DNA of 64,000 nt from Cherax quadricarinatus (GCF_038502225.1 NC_091298.1:38120140-38184139), one strand, 5' to 3'. Positions 30,543-41,132 are shown, counted from the first letter of the stretch. Numbers and translations are program-made. Notes: generated by a model not told the origin, from the sequence alone.

Positions 30543-30887
30543 TCAAATTCTATTAATTATAAGTGAATCTAATTTATATAAACCAAAGGAAATATTCATA
30601 TTATTGTCAAAACTGCTTTTTAGGAAACAAGATTCAATTATGTTCCTGTCGACAATGGACTTGCTTGATACAACTTCCTCAACTTTTTGAAAACCAATTG
30701 GATGGTTAAAATCTCTCACATGAATAAATAGAGCATTAGAATCTTGTCCAGTTCTAATGCTATATATATGTTGTTTTAATCTTAGATCGAGATTTTTACC
30801 AGTTTGACCGTAATAAACTTTATCGCAAATTTTACAAGGAATCTTATAGTCACATCCATCAGCATTTTGGGGGGAATTCTTTATCAA
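30543..30887 (-). pseudogene. Penelope GIY-YIG endonuclease
   Basis: 114 residues. Starts GCDYKIPCKICDKVYYGQTG: a C-x2-C pair and the VYYGQTG form of the GIY-YIG motif. Then LDLRLKQHI with the conserved arginine, FNHPIGFQKVEEV, and NIIESCFLK with the catalytic glutamate. It nicks target DNA for priming in this element class. All key residues can be seen, so the domain itself looks intact. It is separated from RT by the inserted retroposon and frame changes, hence pseudogene. Confidence 0.85.
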
Positions 30888-30993
30888 AATATTTTTTACT
30901 GTATCAAGATTTTTAAATAACTTTGATATTAAAAGTCATAAGAAGAGAAGGCATATCAACCAAGTTTTCATGGTAAGGGAGAACCAACATATT

Positions 30994-31161
30994 AGTAACA
31001 ATGGTTATAAATGACCATAATTTTTAAAGGGGTGGACCGGTAAGCCAGCGGAAGGCCTCGGTCAGATGACCAAAAGCTCCAAAGGCGGGTCATCATCTGA
31101 CTAAGACCCGCGTCAGGAAACATTTGTCCTGTTTCCTGACGAACCTTACCTAACCTAACCT
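30994..31161 (+). mobile_element. Short retroposon ending in (CCTAA)n
   Basis: Flanked by aaccaacatatt at 30982-30993 and 31162-31173, a perfect 12-bp target duplication. The body contains cgggtcatcatctgactaag and gtcaggaaacatttgtcctg tttcctgac (an inverted repeat). It ends in three CCTAA repeats (31149-31165, partly shared with the duplication). Removing it restores the Penelope reading across NMLVLPYHENLVDMP. Confidence 0.8.
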
Positions 31162-31294
31162 AACCAACATATTTTTAGTTGAATAAGGCTGGTTGTCCCT
31201 TTTTGGATTGTAAAAAGTATTTCTAGCAACTTTAAAAAGATTCATCAATTACGTTTCTTGGGTATTTCAGATCAATACCTATTTCATAAATTTT

Positions 31295-32122
31295 TTATAT
31301 TTCCTCATCTATGAACTCTGGACTACAAATACGTAAAGCTCTCAAAAACATTGATGAGAAAACAGACAGTTTAACTTTATCTTGATGCGAAGAATAATAG
31401 TGGACATAGGAACAGTTATTTGTAGGTTTTCTGTAAATTTTAAATTTGAATTCATTATTACCCTTAATAATTAAAACATCTAGAAATGGCAATGAGTTAT
31501 TTTCTTCAAACTCAATAGTAAAGTTTATAGAATGGGCTAAGTTACTTAATTTGCCAAGGAAATGGTGTGTATCTACATTTTTGGGCATAAGACACAAAAT
31601 ATCATCAACACATCTGAACCATTTAGCTCTATTAGGGAGGATTGTGTTAAGCAGCTTTGTTTCAAAAAATTCCATGTATAGGTTACTAAGAACAGGTGAA
31701 AGAGGATTTCCCATTGCCATACCAAATTTCTGAGTGTAAAGCTTACCATTAAATACAAATTTTGCATCAACAATGCAAAGTTTAATTAGTTTAATGATAG
31801 TAGCAACTGGTAATGGTAAATCATAATTAACGAGTTCTTCAGATAAGAAACTTAATAAATCATCAACAAGAACTTTCGTAAACAAGGAAGTGACATCAAA
31901 ACTAACCATGTTAAAATCATTTAAGTCAGTCAAGGAGCTTAATTGATCAAATAAATCTATGTTGTTTTTAACATTAAAGTTAGAAATTTTGCCAACAGTA
32001 GAGCTCAAAATATCAACAAGCCATTTGGATAATTTATATGAATCTGATCCTATGGAGCTAATAATTGGTCTGACTGGATTCCCTGGTTTGTGTGTTTTTA
32101 TTAGTCCATACATGTAAGGCAA
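31295..32122 (-). pseudogene. Penelope-like reverse transcriptase
   Basis: 275 residues. Landmarks: YGLIKTHKPGNPVRPIIS, FNMVSFDVTSLFTKV (motif A aspartate), FGMAMGNPLSPVLSNLYMEF (motif B), WFRCVDDILCL (motif C; CVDD for YVDD), LPFLDVLI and FKIYRKPTNNCSYVHYYS. All are typical of Penelope-like RT, a lineage close to telomerase. The ORF is open, but the N-terminus upstream of the first methionine and the link to the nuclease are broken, so the copy is probably inactive. The first methionine is internal to the protein. Confidence 0.9.
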
Positions 32123-32460
32123 AGATGGATTAGTGGAAGTAAATTGCTTGCTAATTCATTTCGGATTTTCAGTAGAAGTTTTATTGTTTTATTGAAATTG
32201 CTGTTAACAGTTTCTAGGGGATTTTTTTCTAAGTTTAGAATAGGTTTCAGTATCATCTAAGAGATTATTCATTTTTTCTTGGTGATAATTTTCTTTCATA
32301 ATTGCTATTGCATTTATTTTGTCTGCTTTAGTAAGGCGCAAATTTTTATTGTTAAGTGTATAATAAGACTTAAAGAATCTTTGAGGGCAATTTGTAATTT
32401 TGAAAAATTTTCTGATTTATCCACTGATGAAATTAATATTAGTAAGAGAATGGAATATAG
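32123..32460 (-). pseudogene. Penelope RT N-terminal region, decayed
   Basis: Minus strand reads LRLTKADKINAIAIMKENYH, QEKMNNLLDDTETYSKLRKK in one frame and then breaks into other frames. The TKADK...IMKENY block is the N-terminal RT segment of Penelope-like elements. Confidence 0.65.
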
Positions 32461-32484
32461 CTCTATGTTAAAACAAAACATTCC

Positions 32485-32573
32485 CAATTGCAAGGTTTGT
32501 AGGTTCGAGTCTCCTTAAGCCAGAGATCAGTGTTGGTGTATATTTCGCCTGGTCTTGCGAATTCCTTGCATAC

Positions 32574-32590
<17 letters not shown>
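32485..32590 (+). repeat. tRNA-derived SINE fragment
   Basis: B box GGTTCGAGTCTCC at 32502-32514, then gatcagtgttggtgtatatt tcgcctggtcttgcgaattc, leading into (TA)n. Head (A box) not clear. Confidence 0.55.

Positions 32591-32668
<78 letters not shown>
32575..32668 (+). repeat. (TA)n microsatellite
   Basis: Near-pure TA, forming the tail of the preceding SINE. Confidence 0.95.
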
Positions 32669-32671
<3 letters not shown>

Positions 32672-32696
32672 GTTTCCACCCTTCCTAATAATAATA

Positions 32697-32951
32697 TCAC
32701 AGGGTGAGAACGCTGTAATATGTGGCATTTTGCCCTGGAGAGGAGTTGGAAATGAATGGCTGTCCAGGGCAATTGGTGTCAACTGCTGGCTGGACAAACA
32801 CTGTAAGGAAAATGCGGTAACATTCATAGACAACTGGGACCTCTTCTATGGCAGAAATGACATGTAAACCAGGGATGGGGTTCACTTATCTAGGTTTGGG
32901 GTGGGTGCACTGGCCAACGCGGTGAAGGGAGCTGTTAGATCTTTAAACTAG
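32697..32951 (+). pseudogene. CR1 ORF1 tail, SGNH-esterase-like
   Basis: One frame reads [52 protein letters not shown], a stop (TAA), then TRDGVHLSRFGVGALANAV and KGAVRSLN. The G-ILPW and DGVHLS blocks match the last conserved segments of SGNH hydrolases; the Asp and His of DGVH would be catalytic. An esterase-like ORF1 is known from CR1-group LINEs. The N-terminal catalytic serine block lies in or before the (TA)n tract and is lost; one nonsense codon breaks the rest. Confidence 0.65.
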
Positions 32952-32978
32952 AAATAGATAGGTTTTCGTGGAAAATCA

Positions 32979-33545
32979 ATGTATTATGAGTTTAGAAATA
33001 GTGTGTTTTTTAAGGAAACCAGTTATAGGCAGAATGAGGAAGATTTATTGGTAAACATAGGAAAGCCAATGGCATTAGGTGATAAGGAGAGTAACAGGCA
33101 TAGTGGAGGTCCAGAAATCAGCAGGAAGAAAAAAGAGAAGGGAGGGTTTCCGAAAATATATTATATTAATAGTCGTAGTGCGAGAAATAAGATGGACGTA
33201 TTGAGATTAGTTGCAAGTGCAGGTAACATTGATGTTTTTGCCATAACTGAGGCGTGGTTTAATATGAAAAATAGGGACATGCCTGCTTAATGTCACATTC
33301 AGGGTTTTAAATTGTTCCAAGTAGACAGAAGTATTGGGAAGGGGGGAGGGGGGACACTTTATGTCAGTGATCGTTTAAATTGTTGCATAAAAACAGGTAT
33401 AAAGTCTGAAACACATACTGAGTCTGTTTGGGTAGAATTTTCAGAGGGGCATGAAAAATTGATTTTAGGCGTGATATACCGTCCCTGTTGAGAAATGGCA
33501 TTACCAGTTAAGTTTAAAGAGTTTGTACTTAACTTAGAAAGACAA
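32979..33545 (+). pseudogene. CR1 ORF2 endonuclease, N-terminal part
   Basis: MYYEFRNSVFF... leads to IYYINSRSARNKMDVLRLVA, FAITEAWFNMKNRDMPA (ITE catalytic block), stop at 33287-33289, GFKLFQVDRSIGKGGGG, LYVSDRLNCCIKT, SVWVEFSEGHEKLILGVIYR. These are consecutive strands of an apurinic-type endonuclease. Two stops and one frame change. The domain ends where the BEL LTR begins. Confidence 0.7.
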
Positions 33546-33554
33546 CTCATCGCC

Positions 33555-34538
33555 TGCACAGCCGCCCCTGCAGACGAGGTCTTGAGAAGCTGTCGAAGTC
33601 TTCTCTCAACGGGCTGTAAAGATTTATAATTTGTAAACAATAAATTACCCCTAGGGGGTGTTATGTCAGCATATTTCATTCACTGATGGCTGACAAACTT
33701 ACTTGTGTGGACTCAAAAGTCCGCCCCTTACTGCCGACTATAGGTTGATTACAAACTCCTTGCGACTCAAGAACTGCGCAGTCCCCCGTACTACAAGAAA
33801 TTCGTAACCTACCTTGCTCTTGTAGCGTGAGCTATGGTGTTCTTCACACCTTCGACAGATATCAGTGACTTGTTAGAAGCTGAAGTGTCCTGGGATGTCC
33901 ACGTCTTCCATAGTCTAGGAATACGCACACTGGTACACTATGTTCCACAAGATTTGTCTTTATTGTTCACAATCTTATCACTAAAGAAGCTGATCACACT
34001 TCTCTTAAGTGTTTATTGTGTTTTATGAGATACTTTGTTCACACTAACGCACAGATCGTTCTTTGTTGGTTATCCTGGCGTCAGTGTCACTCTCAGTAGA
34101 GTCAGTAGTAATCTGAAGACGCCACAGCGCCCCACACCGTTACTCCCCAGCAGAAAAAAAAAGCTGACGTAATTTTGCTTCCTTTCCACTTCCTCGATGA
34201 AGCAAAGCAGAATGTTTGATTCTTGCTGTCTTAAGCATAGACAACAATGTCCACTATCTTTACTATGGTAATAAAGTGGGAGCAGGATTTTCCTTAATTG
34301 TCCTGCTAAAGTAAGAGATGAATTGTCTTTTATTAAGCTACACTTTGCAACACAGGACTGCAAGGAGCAGCGGTCACTTGACCACGTCGCATACTCGTAC
34401 GGCATCTGTGATCAATTACTCACTGTAGCAGTAAACAAGACACTTGCCCTTTCTGAGAGGGCTGGGCCCCTCAGGGCTGAAAGGGGCTGAAGGGGCTGAA
34501 GGGGGCTGATACTCCCTCCTGGAGAAAATTTCTCCACA
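33555..34538 (-). repeat. BEL/Pao 3' LTR
   Basis: Minus strand starts TGTGGAGAAATTTTCTCC and ends GGCTGTGCA, 984 bp. It aligns with 50970-51872 over its whole length, with a more diverged middle. The C/G-rich text ccgcccccag lies just upstream, in the position of the plus-strand priming site. Confidence 0.8.
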
Positions 34539-34569
34539 CTGGGGGCGGCGGAGGTTTGCTGCAGGTGAA

Positions 34570-35094
34570 CTATTCGTCACTTAACATTAATTTAATTTTC
34601 TCACTCGCCACCACTGCTGCTTGTCTTTTCTGAACAGCTTTAGTCTGTGTGGTTTCTGGAGAATCACTAATTTTGTTTTCAACACTGTGTAATTCTAACG
34701 GCACTAGTTTATTTATTGTCCGCTTATTCACTACACCTTTGCTTAAAACATCAACTGTCCTGATGATTCCATTTGCATCAGGATATATGGTCACAATTTT
34801 TCCAAGTGGCCATTGGGACCTCGGACCATCATTGTCAATAATCACTATGTCACCAGGTCTTAAGGACTTATGATTTTCAGGAACACCAGCTCCATAGAAG
34901 TGTTCTCTCAATGAGGTGAGATAGTCTTCTCGCCAAATTTTCTCCCAACGTTCAATCACTTTATTAAGGTGTTTGAATTTACGTCTGAGTTGCTCAGGTT
35001 CGAAATAAGTAGGATCCTCTATGATTTCTTTATCATTCATGGGAGGAACAGGTTCGAGCCTTCTGCCATGGAGTAAATGAGATGGACTTAACAC
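34570..35094 (-). pseudogene. BEL/Pao integrase C-terminal domain
   Basis: 174 residues: MLSPSHLLHGRRLEPVPP, then FKHLNKVIERWEKIWREDYL, LREHFYGAGVPENHKSLRPG, DIVIIDNDGPRSQWPLGKIV, RTVDVLSKGVVNKRTINKLV. This is the C-terminal domain that follows the BEL/Pao integrase core. A one-base shift in 35095-35126 (after RVNNN) separates it from the core; the other frame reads TYVTDDLDNLEV into it. Neighbouring LTR on the 3' side, as expected. Confidence 0.85.
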
Positions 35095-35126
35095 TTCTAG
35101 ATTGTCCAGATCATCGGTAACATAAG

Positions 35127-35742
35127 TTAGAGGTTGTTGTTGACTCTGTTTTCTATTTCAGTCACAACTGTACGGAATTCTTCTAAGTCGATTCTTTGAC
35201 GATGAAGAGTCTTCCTTAAACAACGTTTTACAATGCCGATCATTCTTTCATAAAATCCGCCGTGCCATGGAGATTTAGGAGGAATGTATCTCCAACGACA
35301 ACTGCGTTGATTCAGCATCTGTTGTACTTCTGGTTGATCAAAGATCTTCCTTATATCAGCAGCACCAGCAACAAAGTTCTTTGCATTATCTGAAATCATC
35401 AGTCTGGGACATGCCCTTCTGGCTGCAAACCTTCTGAATAATTTGATAAAGGTTTCAGCAGACATGCCAGTGGCTACTTCTAGATGTACTGCTCTAGTTG
35501 TAGCACAAGTGAACAAACAGATGTACACCTTGATGGGAACTTTGTCAACTGTTTTGGTTAAAATTATTGGTCCAGTGTAATCTACACCTGTCACCTCAAA
35601 TGGAGTGATATGACAAACTCTTTCATAGGGATATGGAGGTGGACCTGGATACTGACATACTCGCATATCGTAGTGACGACAAGTAATACAGTTCTTTATT
35701 TGTTTTTTCACACTTTGTCGACCTTGAGGTATCCAGTAGGAT
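35127..35742 (-). pseudogene. BEL/Pao integrase zinc finger and catalytic core
   Basis: Reads YWIPQGRQSVKKQIKNCITC with a C-x2-C end of the zinc finger, then GVDYTGPIIL (first aspartate), VYICLFTCATTRAVHLEVAT, LMISDNAKNFVAGA (second aspartate), WRYIPPKSPWHGGFYERMIG (glutamate), VVTEIENRVNNN. All three catalytic acids are present. The start methionine at 35711 is internal; the protein runs in from the truncated left end at 35742. Confidence 0.88.
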
Positions 35743-36156
35743 TGTCGTACTCACCTAATTGTACTCACCTAATTGTGGTTGCAGGGGTCGAGACTCAGCT
35801 CCTGGCCCCGCCTCTTCACTGATCGCTACTGGATCCTCTCTCTCTCTGCTTCCTGAGCTTTGTCATACCTCTTCTTAAAACTATGTATGGTTCCTGCCTC
35901 CACTACTTCACTTGCTAGGCTATTCCACTTCCTGACAACTCTTTGACTGAAGAAATACTTCCTAACGTCCCTGTGACTCGTCTGAGTCTTCAGCTTCCAG
36001 TTGTGACCCCTTGTCCCTGTGTCCCCTCTCTGGAACATCATATCTCCGTCCACCTTGTCTATTCCCCGCAGTATCTTGTATGTCGTTATCATGTCTCCCC
36101 TGACCCTTCTGTCCTCCAGTGTCGTCAGTCCGATCTCCCTTAACCTTTCCTCGTAC
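35743..36156 (-). mobile_element. CR1-B LINE copy A (3' end only)
   Basis: From tactcacctaattgtactca (3' terminus, a 14-bp unit twice) to a 5' truncation near tcctcgtac. Encodes the C-terminal tail: YKILRGIDKVDGDMMFQ, RKYFFSQRVVRKWNSLASEV, TIHSFKKRYDKAQEAE. It abuts the BEL integrase without a microsatellite. Confidence 0.85.
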
Positions 36157-36167
36157 GTGCGTGTGTG

Positions 36168-36369
36168 TACTCACCTATTTGTACTCACATATTTGTGGTT
36201 GCAGGGGTCGAGTCTTAGCTCCTGGCCCCGCCTCTTCACCGGTTGCTACTGGGCCCTCTCTCTCCCCGCTCCATGAGCTTTATCAAACCTCGTCTTAAAA
36301 CTGTGTATGGTTCCTGCCTCCACTACGTCATTTTCTAGGCTATTCCACTGCCTTACAACTCTATGACTG
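36168..36369 (-). mobile_element. CR1-B LINE copy B (3' end only)
   Basis: Starts with the tactcacctatttgtactca 3' terminus next to a short GT run (36157-36167) and is 5'-truncated at ctctatgactg, where the next GT tract starts. Confidence 0.85.
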
Positions 36370-36744
<375 letters not shown>

Positions 36745-36826
36745 CACCTAGTTGTACTCACCTAGTTGAGGTTGAAGGGGTCGAGTCCAAGCTCCTGGCC
36801 CCGCCTCTTCACTGATCGCTACTAGG

Positions 36827-37909
36827 TCACTCCCCCTGAGCTTTATCATACCTCTGCTTAAAGCTATGTATGGATCCTGCCTCCACTACATCGCTTCCCA
36901 AATTATTCCACTTCGTGACTACTCTGTGGCTGAAGAAATACTTCCTAACATCCCTGTGATTCATCATTATCTTCAACTTCCAACTGTGTCCCCTTGTTGC
37001 TGTGTCCCATCTCTGGAACATCCTGTCTTTGTTCACCTTGTCAATTTCTCTCAGTATTTTGCATGTCGTTATCATGTCCCCCCCCCTATCTCTCCTGTCC
37101 TCCAGTGTCGTCAGGTTGATTTCCCTTAACCTCTCCTCGTAGGACATACCTCTTAGCTCTGGGACTTGACTTGTTGCAAACCTTTGCACTTTCTCTAGTT
37201 TCTTTACGTGCTTGGCTAGGTGTGGGTTCCAAAGTGGTTCCGTATACTCCAATATGGGCCTAGCGTACACGGTGTACAGGGTCCTGAACGATTCCTTATT
37301 AAGATGTCGGAATGCTGTTCTGAGGTTTGCTAGGCGCCCATACGCTGCAGCAGTTATTTGGTTGATGTGCGCTTCAGGAGATGTGCCTGGTGTTACATTC
37401 ACCCCAAGATCTTTTTCCTTGAGTGAGGTTTGTAGTCTCTGGACCCCTAAACTGTACTCTGTCTGCGGTCTTCTTTGCGCTTCCCCAATCATCATGACTT
37501 TGCACTTGAAGGGGTTGAATTCCAGTAGCCAATTGCTGGACCAGGTCTGCAGCATGTCCAGATCCCTTTGTAGTTCTGTCTGGTCTTCGATCGAGTGAAT
37601 TCTTCTCATCAACTTCACGTAATCTGCAAACAGGGACTCTTCGGATTCTATTCCTTCCGTCATGTCGTTCACAAATACCAGAAACAGCACTGGTCCTAGG
37701 GCTGACCCCAGTGGGACACCGCTGGTCATAGGTGCCCACTCTGACACCTCGCCACGTACCATGACTCGCTGCTGTCTTCTTGACAAGTATTCCTTGATCC
37801 ATTGTAGTGCCTTCCCTGTTATCCCTGCTTGGTCCTCCAGTTTTTGCACTAATCTCTTGTGTGGAACTGTGTCAAACGCCTTCTTGCAGTCCAAGAAAAT
37901 GCAATCCAC
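36827..37909 (-). pseudogene. CR1-B ORF2 reverse transcriptase (copy C)
   Basis: 360 residues. Motif A: DCIFLDCKKAFDTVPHKRL. Motif B: TSGVPLGSALGPVLFLVFVN (Q of VPQGS changed to L). Motif C: ESLFADYVKLMRR, where the second aspartate of FADD is tyrosine. Then WLLEFNPFKCKVM, KEKDLGVNVTPGTSPEAHIN, RPILEYTEPLWNPHLAKHVK and the C-terminal YFFSHRVVTKWNNL. FADY and VPLGS should inactivate the enzyme. Upstream text (37910-38716) is frameshifted. Confidence 0.88.
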
Positions 37910-39704
37910 CCACCCCTCTCTCTCTCTTGTCTTACTGCTGTCACCATGTTATAGAACTCCAGTAGGTTTGTGACACAAGATTTCCCGTCCCTGAAACCAT
38001 GTTAGCTGCTGTTGAAGAGATCATTCCTTTCTAGGTGTTCCACCACTCTTCTCCTGATAATCTTCTCCATGACTTTGCATACTATACATGTTAGTGACAC
38101 TGGTCTGTAGTTTAGTGCTTCATGTCTGTCTCCTTTTTTAAAGATTGGGATTACATTTGCTGTCTTCCATGCCTCAGGCAATCTCCCTGTTTCGATGTAT
38201 GTATTGAATGTTGTTGTTAGCGGTACACATAGTGCCTCTGCTCCCTCTCTCTGGACCCGTTACCTTAGAGGTATCTATCTCACTCAGAAGCCTCTTCACT
38301 TCTTGCTTGGTTGTGTGTACTGTGTCCAGCACTTGGTGGTGTGCCCCACCTCTCTGTCTTTCTGGAGCCCCTTCTGTCTCCTCTGTGAACACTTCTTTAA
38401 ATCTCTTGTTGAGTTCCTCACTTACTTCATGGTCATTTATTGTTGTCTCTCCTCCTTCCTTCCTTAGCCTGATTACCTGGTCCTTGACTGTTGTTTTCCT
38501 CCTGATGTGGCTGTATAACAGTTTTGAGTCAGATTTGGCTTTCGCTGCTATGTCGTTTTCATATTGTCGTTGGGCCTCCCTTCTTATCTGTGCATATTAA
38601 TTTCTGGCTCTACGACTGCTCTCCTTATTCTCCTGGGTCCGTTGCCTTCTATATTTCTTCCATTCTCTAGCACACTTGGTTTTTGCCTCTCTGCACCTTC
38701 GTGTGAACCATGGGCTCATCCTGGCTTTTCATTAGTCCTGTTACCCTTGGGAACAAACCTATCCTCAGCCTCCTTGCACATTGTTGCTACATATTCCTTC
38801 ATCCCATTAACTGACTTCCCTGCCAGTTCTCTGTCCCACTGAACCCCGTTCAGGAATTTCCTCATACCCGTGTAGTCCCCTTTCCTGTAGTTTGGCTTCA
38901 TTCGTCCTGGCCTTCCTGCTTCCCCCTCCACTTGTAGCTCTACTGTGTATTCGAAGCTTAAAACCACATGATCGCTGGCCCCAAGGAGTCTTTCATATGT
39001 GATGTCCTCAATATCTGCAGTACTCAAGGTGAATACTTGCTCCAGTCTTGCTGGTTCATCCTCTCCTCTCTCTCTTTTAGTGTCCCTTACGTGTTGGAGC
39101 ATGAAGTTTTCCAGTACCACCTTCATCATCTTAGCCCTCCATGTGTCTTGGCCCCCATGTGGCTCCAAGTTCTACCATTCGATCTCTTTGTGGTTAAAAT
39201 CGCCCATGATCAGGAGCTTTGCCCTGCATGCATGAGCTCTTCTCGCCACTGCAGCCAGTGTGTCAACCATCTCTCTATTGCTCTCGTCATACTCTTGCCT
39301 TGGCCTCCTGCTGTTCTGTGGTGGGTTATACATCACTGCAATTATCACCTTGGGACCACCAGAGTGAAGTGTTCCCGCTATGTAATCGCTTTCTTCTCCG
39401 CTGTTTCCTCTCTCCAGCTCATCAAAATTCCATCGGTGTTTGATCAGCAATGCCACTCCTCCACCCCCCTGTTCCTTCTGCCTTTTCTCAGGATCTGGTA
39501 TCCGGCTGGAAAGATGGCATCTGTTATCATACCTGTAAGCTTGGTTTCTGTGATTGCTATGATGTCTGGTGATGCCTCTTTGACTCTTTCGTGCCACTCC
39601 TCCCACTTGTTTGTTATTCCATCAGCGTTTGTGTACCATACCTTCAGTTTCCTTTCCAACACTGTGGTTTGGGGGGCCTGTGGGGGTGGGAGACCTGGCA
39701 GCAT
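37910..39704 (-). pseudogene. CR1-B ORF2 endonuclease and linker (copy C), broken
   Basis: 39704-39444 opens with MLPGLPPPQAPQTTVLERKL, then VWYTNADGITNKWEEWHERV, DIIAITETKL. A frame change near 39465 leads to GGGGVALLIKHRWNFDELER, VIIAVMYNPPQNSRRPRQEY, LLIMGDFNHKEIEW, TAG at 39171-39169, LEPHGGQDTW, DIEDITYERLLGASDHVVLS. This is a full apurinic-type endonuclease ending in the SDH motif. From 38716 to 37910 the linker and RT start are shifted and interrupted. ORF2 begins 11 bases after the ORF1 stop, in another frame. Confidence 0.82.
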
Positions 39705-39715
39705 ACTGTGGGATT

Positions 39716-40747
39716 CTATGGTTGGGGGTTGGGTGGAAGCTGTGGGTATGGATTGTATTGTGTGTTGGGATGGTGTGATAGGTTGTGGGGTTCTGAGGAT
39801 AGTTGTGTGTGTGCTTGCCTTTGCTGCTCTGTTCTGCTCTGACTGACCTCTGCTGGTTCCATCCTTGTCTCCTTTCCTAGCTCCTTTCGCTTTTTTGTCC
39901 TCTCCCTCAGCTGCTGTCTCTCTGTTTGTGTTTTGTCTCTGTCTAGGAACACCTTCTTGTACTCTTCCGAGCTTTTCAACCGTGGTTTCTCTTGGAGGAT
40001 CCTGTTCCGCACTGTTTCTGTCCTGAGAATCAGCTTGATCGGTCGGTTTCTCCCCTTCACGTACCCCCCTATTCTCTGAAAATTTACAATCTCATCCATG
40101 TCTTCTCCCTCTATTTCCGTGATGATTTTCTCAATCTCCTTTCTTTCTTCCTGCCGTCTTTCAGTGTGTGTCCTTTCCTCTCTCTCCCAAAGCCCATGGA
40201 TAATCATTGATTTTGCCCTTTCCTTCTCCCATTGCCTCTCCCTCTGTGACTCTGGTTCCTGTCTGTATGTGGTCATTTTCTCCCTTGATTTTTCCAGTGG
40301 TGCTTGGTAGCATGGTTGTGCCTCAGCATTTGACCTATCTCCCTCTCCATCTGCACCCATCTGCTCTTCCCTTCCACTCCCTGGCCCTTCTTTACAGGCT
40401 GATATGACCTTAGCATAATTCATATCTCCTTCCTTCCTGTTCAGCCTCTCATCTTTGTATGGTGTGTCTTCTTTGGTCACTTCCCCTGAGACTTGCTTCA
40501 GCCTGTTTACCTCAAATTCTAGGACCTTTACCCTGGCTACTGCAGTTTCGACTTGTGACTCCCAATTCTTCATCTCCTTCTCCAACCTCTTTTCCCATTT
40601 CACGGAGAGCTCTTTCTCCATTTTTTCAGAAAGCTCTCCTAATTTTCTCTCCCATTCTTGCTTCATCTTTTTCCACTGTTCCTCCATCCATTCCTCCCTG
40701 CCAGTACCATTGTCATCTGATCCCTGATTCCTGCGAGTCCCAACCAT
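39716..40747 (-). CDS. CR1-B ORF1 RNA-binding-type protein (copy C)
   Basis: Open from ATG at 40747 (MVGTRRNQGSDDNGTGREEW) to TAG at 39716, about 343 residues. The reading frame also runs upstream to 40951 through a Ser/Leu/Phe run encoded by the (CT)n leader, but 40747 is the natural start. Residues about 20-95 form a coiled coil (QEWERKLGELSEKMEKELSV, VKVLEFEVNRLKQVS), likely for trimer formation. About 210-310 resemble a LINE ORF1 RNA-binding region: MIIHGLWEREERTHTERRQE, GRNRPIKLILRTETVRNRIL, RLKSSEEYKKVFLDRDKT. The end is Pro/Gln/Asn-rich. It would bind LINE RNA. Confidence 0.75.
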   Translation of the reverse strand: MVGTRRNQGSDDNGTGREEWMEEQWKKMKQEWERKLGELSEKMEKELSVKWEKRLEKEMKNWESQVETAVARVKVLEFEVNRLKQVSGEVTKEDTPYKDERLNRKEGDMNYAKVISACKEGPGSGREEQMGADGEGDRSNAEAQPCYQAPLEKSREKMTTYRQEPESQRERQWEKERAKSMIIHGLWEREERTHTERRQEERKEIEKIITEIEGEDMDEIVNFQRIGGYVKGRNRPIKLILRTETVRNRILQEKPRLKSSEEYKKVFLDRDKTQTERQQLRERTKKRKELGKETRMEPAEVSQSRTEQQRQAHTQLSSEPHNLSHHPNTQYNPYPQLPPNPQP

Positions 40748-40760
40748 TTTTTTTTTTAGT

Positions 40761-41022
40761 GAAAGAGAGAGAGAAAGAGAAAAAGAAAAAGGGGAGAGAG
40801 TGAGAGATAGGGAGAGAGAGAAGGGGAGCCTAGATGGAGGGGAAAAGAAGGGAAAAAGGGAGAGAAAGTGAGAGAGAGGGAAAAGGTAAGAGAGATGGGG
40901 AGTGACAAGGGAAGAGAGAGAGAGATAAAAGAAGAGGAAAAGAGAGAGCAAGAGAGGAAGAGAGAGAGGGAGAGGGAGAGAGAGAGGAAGAGAGAAAGAG
41001 TAGGAGAGGAGAGAGAGAGAGG

Positions 41023-41075
<53 letters not shown>

Positions 41076-41085
41076 GAAGAGAGAA

Positions 41086-41132
<47 letters not shown>

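Larger units (their letters stand above)
30441..32460 (-). mobile_element. Penelope-like element with GIY-YIG nuclease
   Basis: Minus-strand RT (31295-32122 plus a decayed N-terminus to 32460) followed by a GIY-YIG endonuclease (30543-30887). This domain pair is diagnostic of EN-containing Penelope-like elements. A 168-bp retroposon is inserted between the two domains. No long terminal Penelope repeats were identified. Confidence 0.9.
32697..33545 (+). mobile_element. CR1-type LINE fragment (ORF1 end plus endonuclease)
   Basis: The end of an esterase-like ORF1 (32697-32951) is followed 27 bases later by the start of ORF2 with an endonuclease domain. The element is cut at about 33545-33555 by the BEL LTR; the RT part is not seen elsewhere nearby. 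Confidence 0.75.
33555..35742 (-). mobile_element. BEL/Pao LTR retrotransposon, 3' half
   Basis: Integrase plus 3' LTR on the minus strand. The upstream side is cut at 35742 by the 3' end of a CR1-B LINE. A solo LTR of the same family, in plus orientation, is at 50970-51872. The LTR is inserted into the CR1 endonuclease fragment to its left. Confidence 0.85.

Noticed and set aside
38195..40407. Plus-strand ORFs up to 292 codons
   Set aside because: They are antisense to the CR1-B endonuclease and ORF1, which have clear domains on the minus strand.
40748..40951. N-terminal extension MLSLFLFFYLSLSS of the CR1-B ORF1
   Set aside because: Encoded entirely by the (CT)n leader; the natural start MVGTRRNQGS is at 40747.
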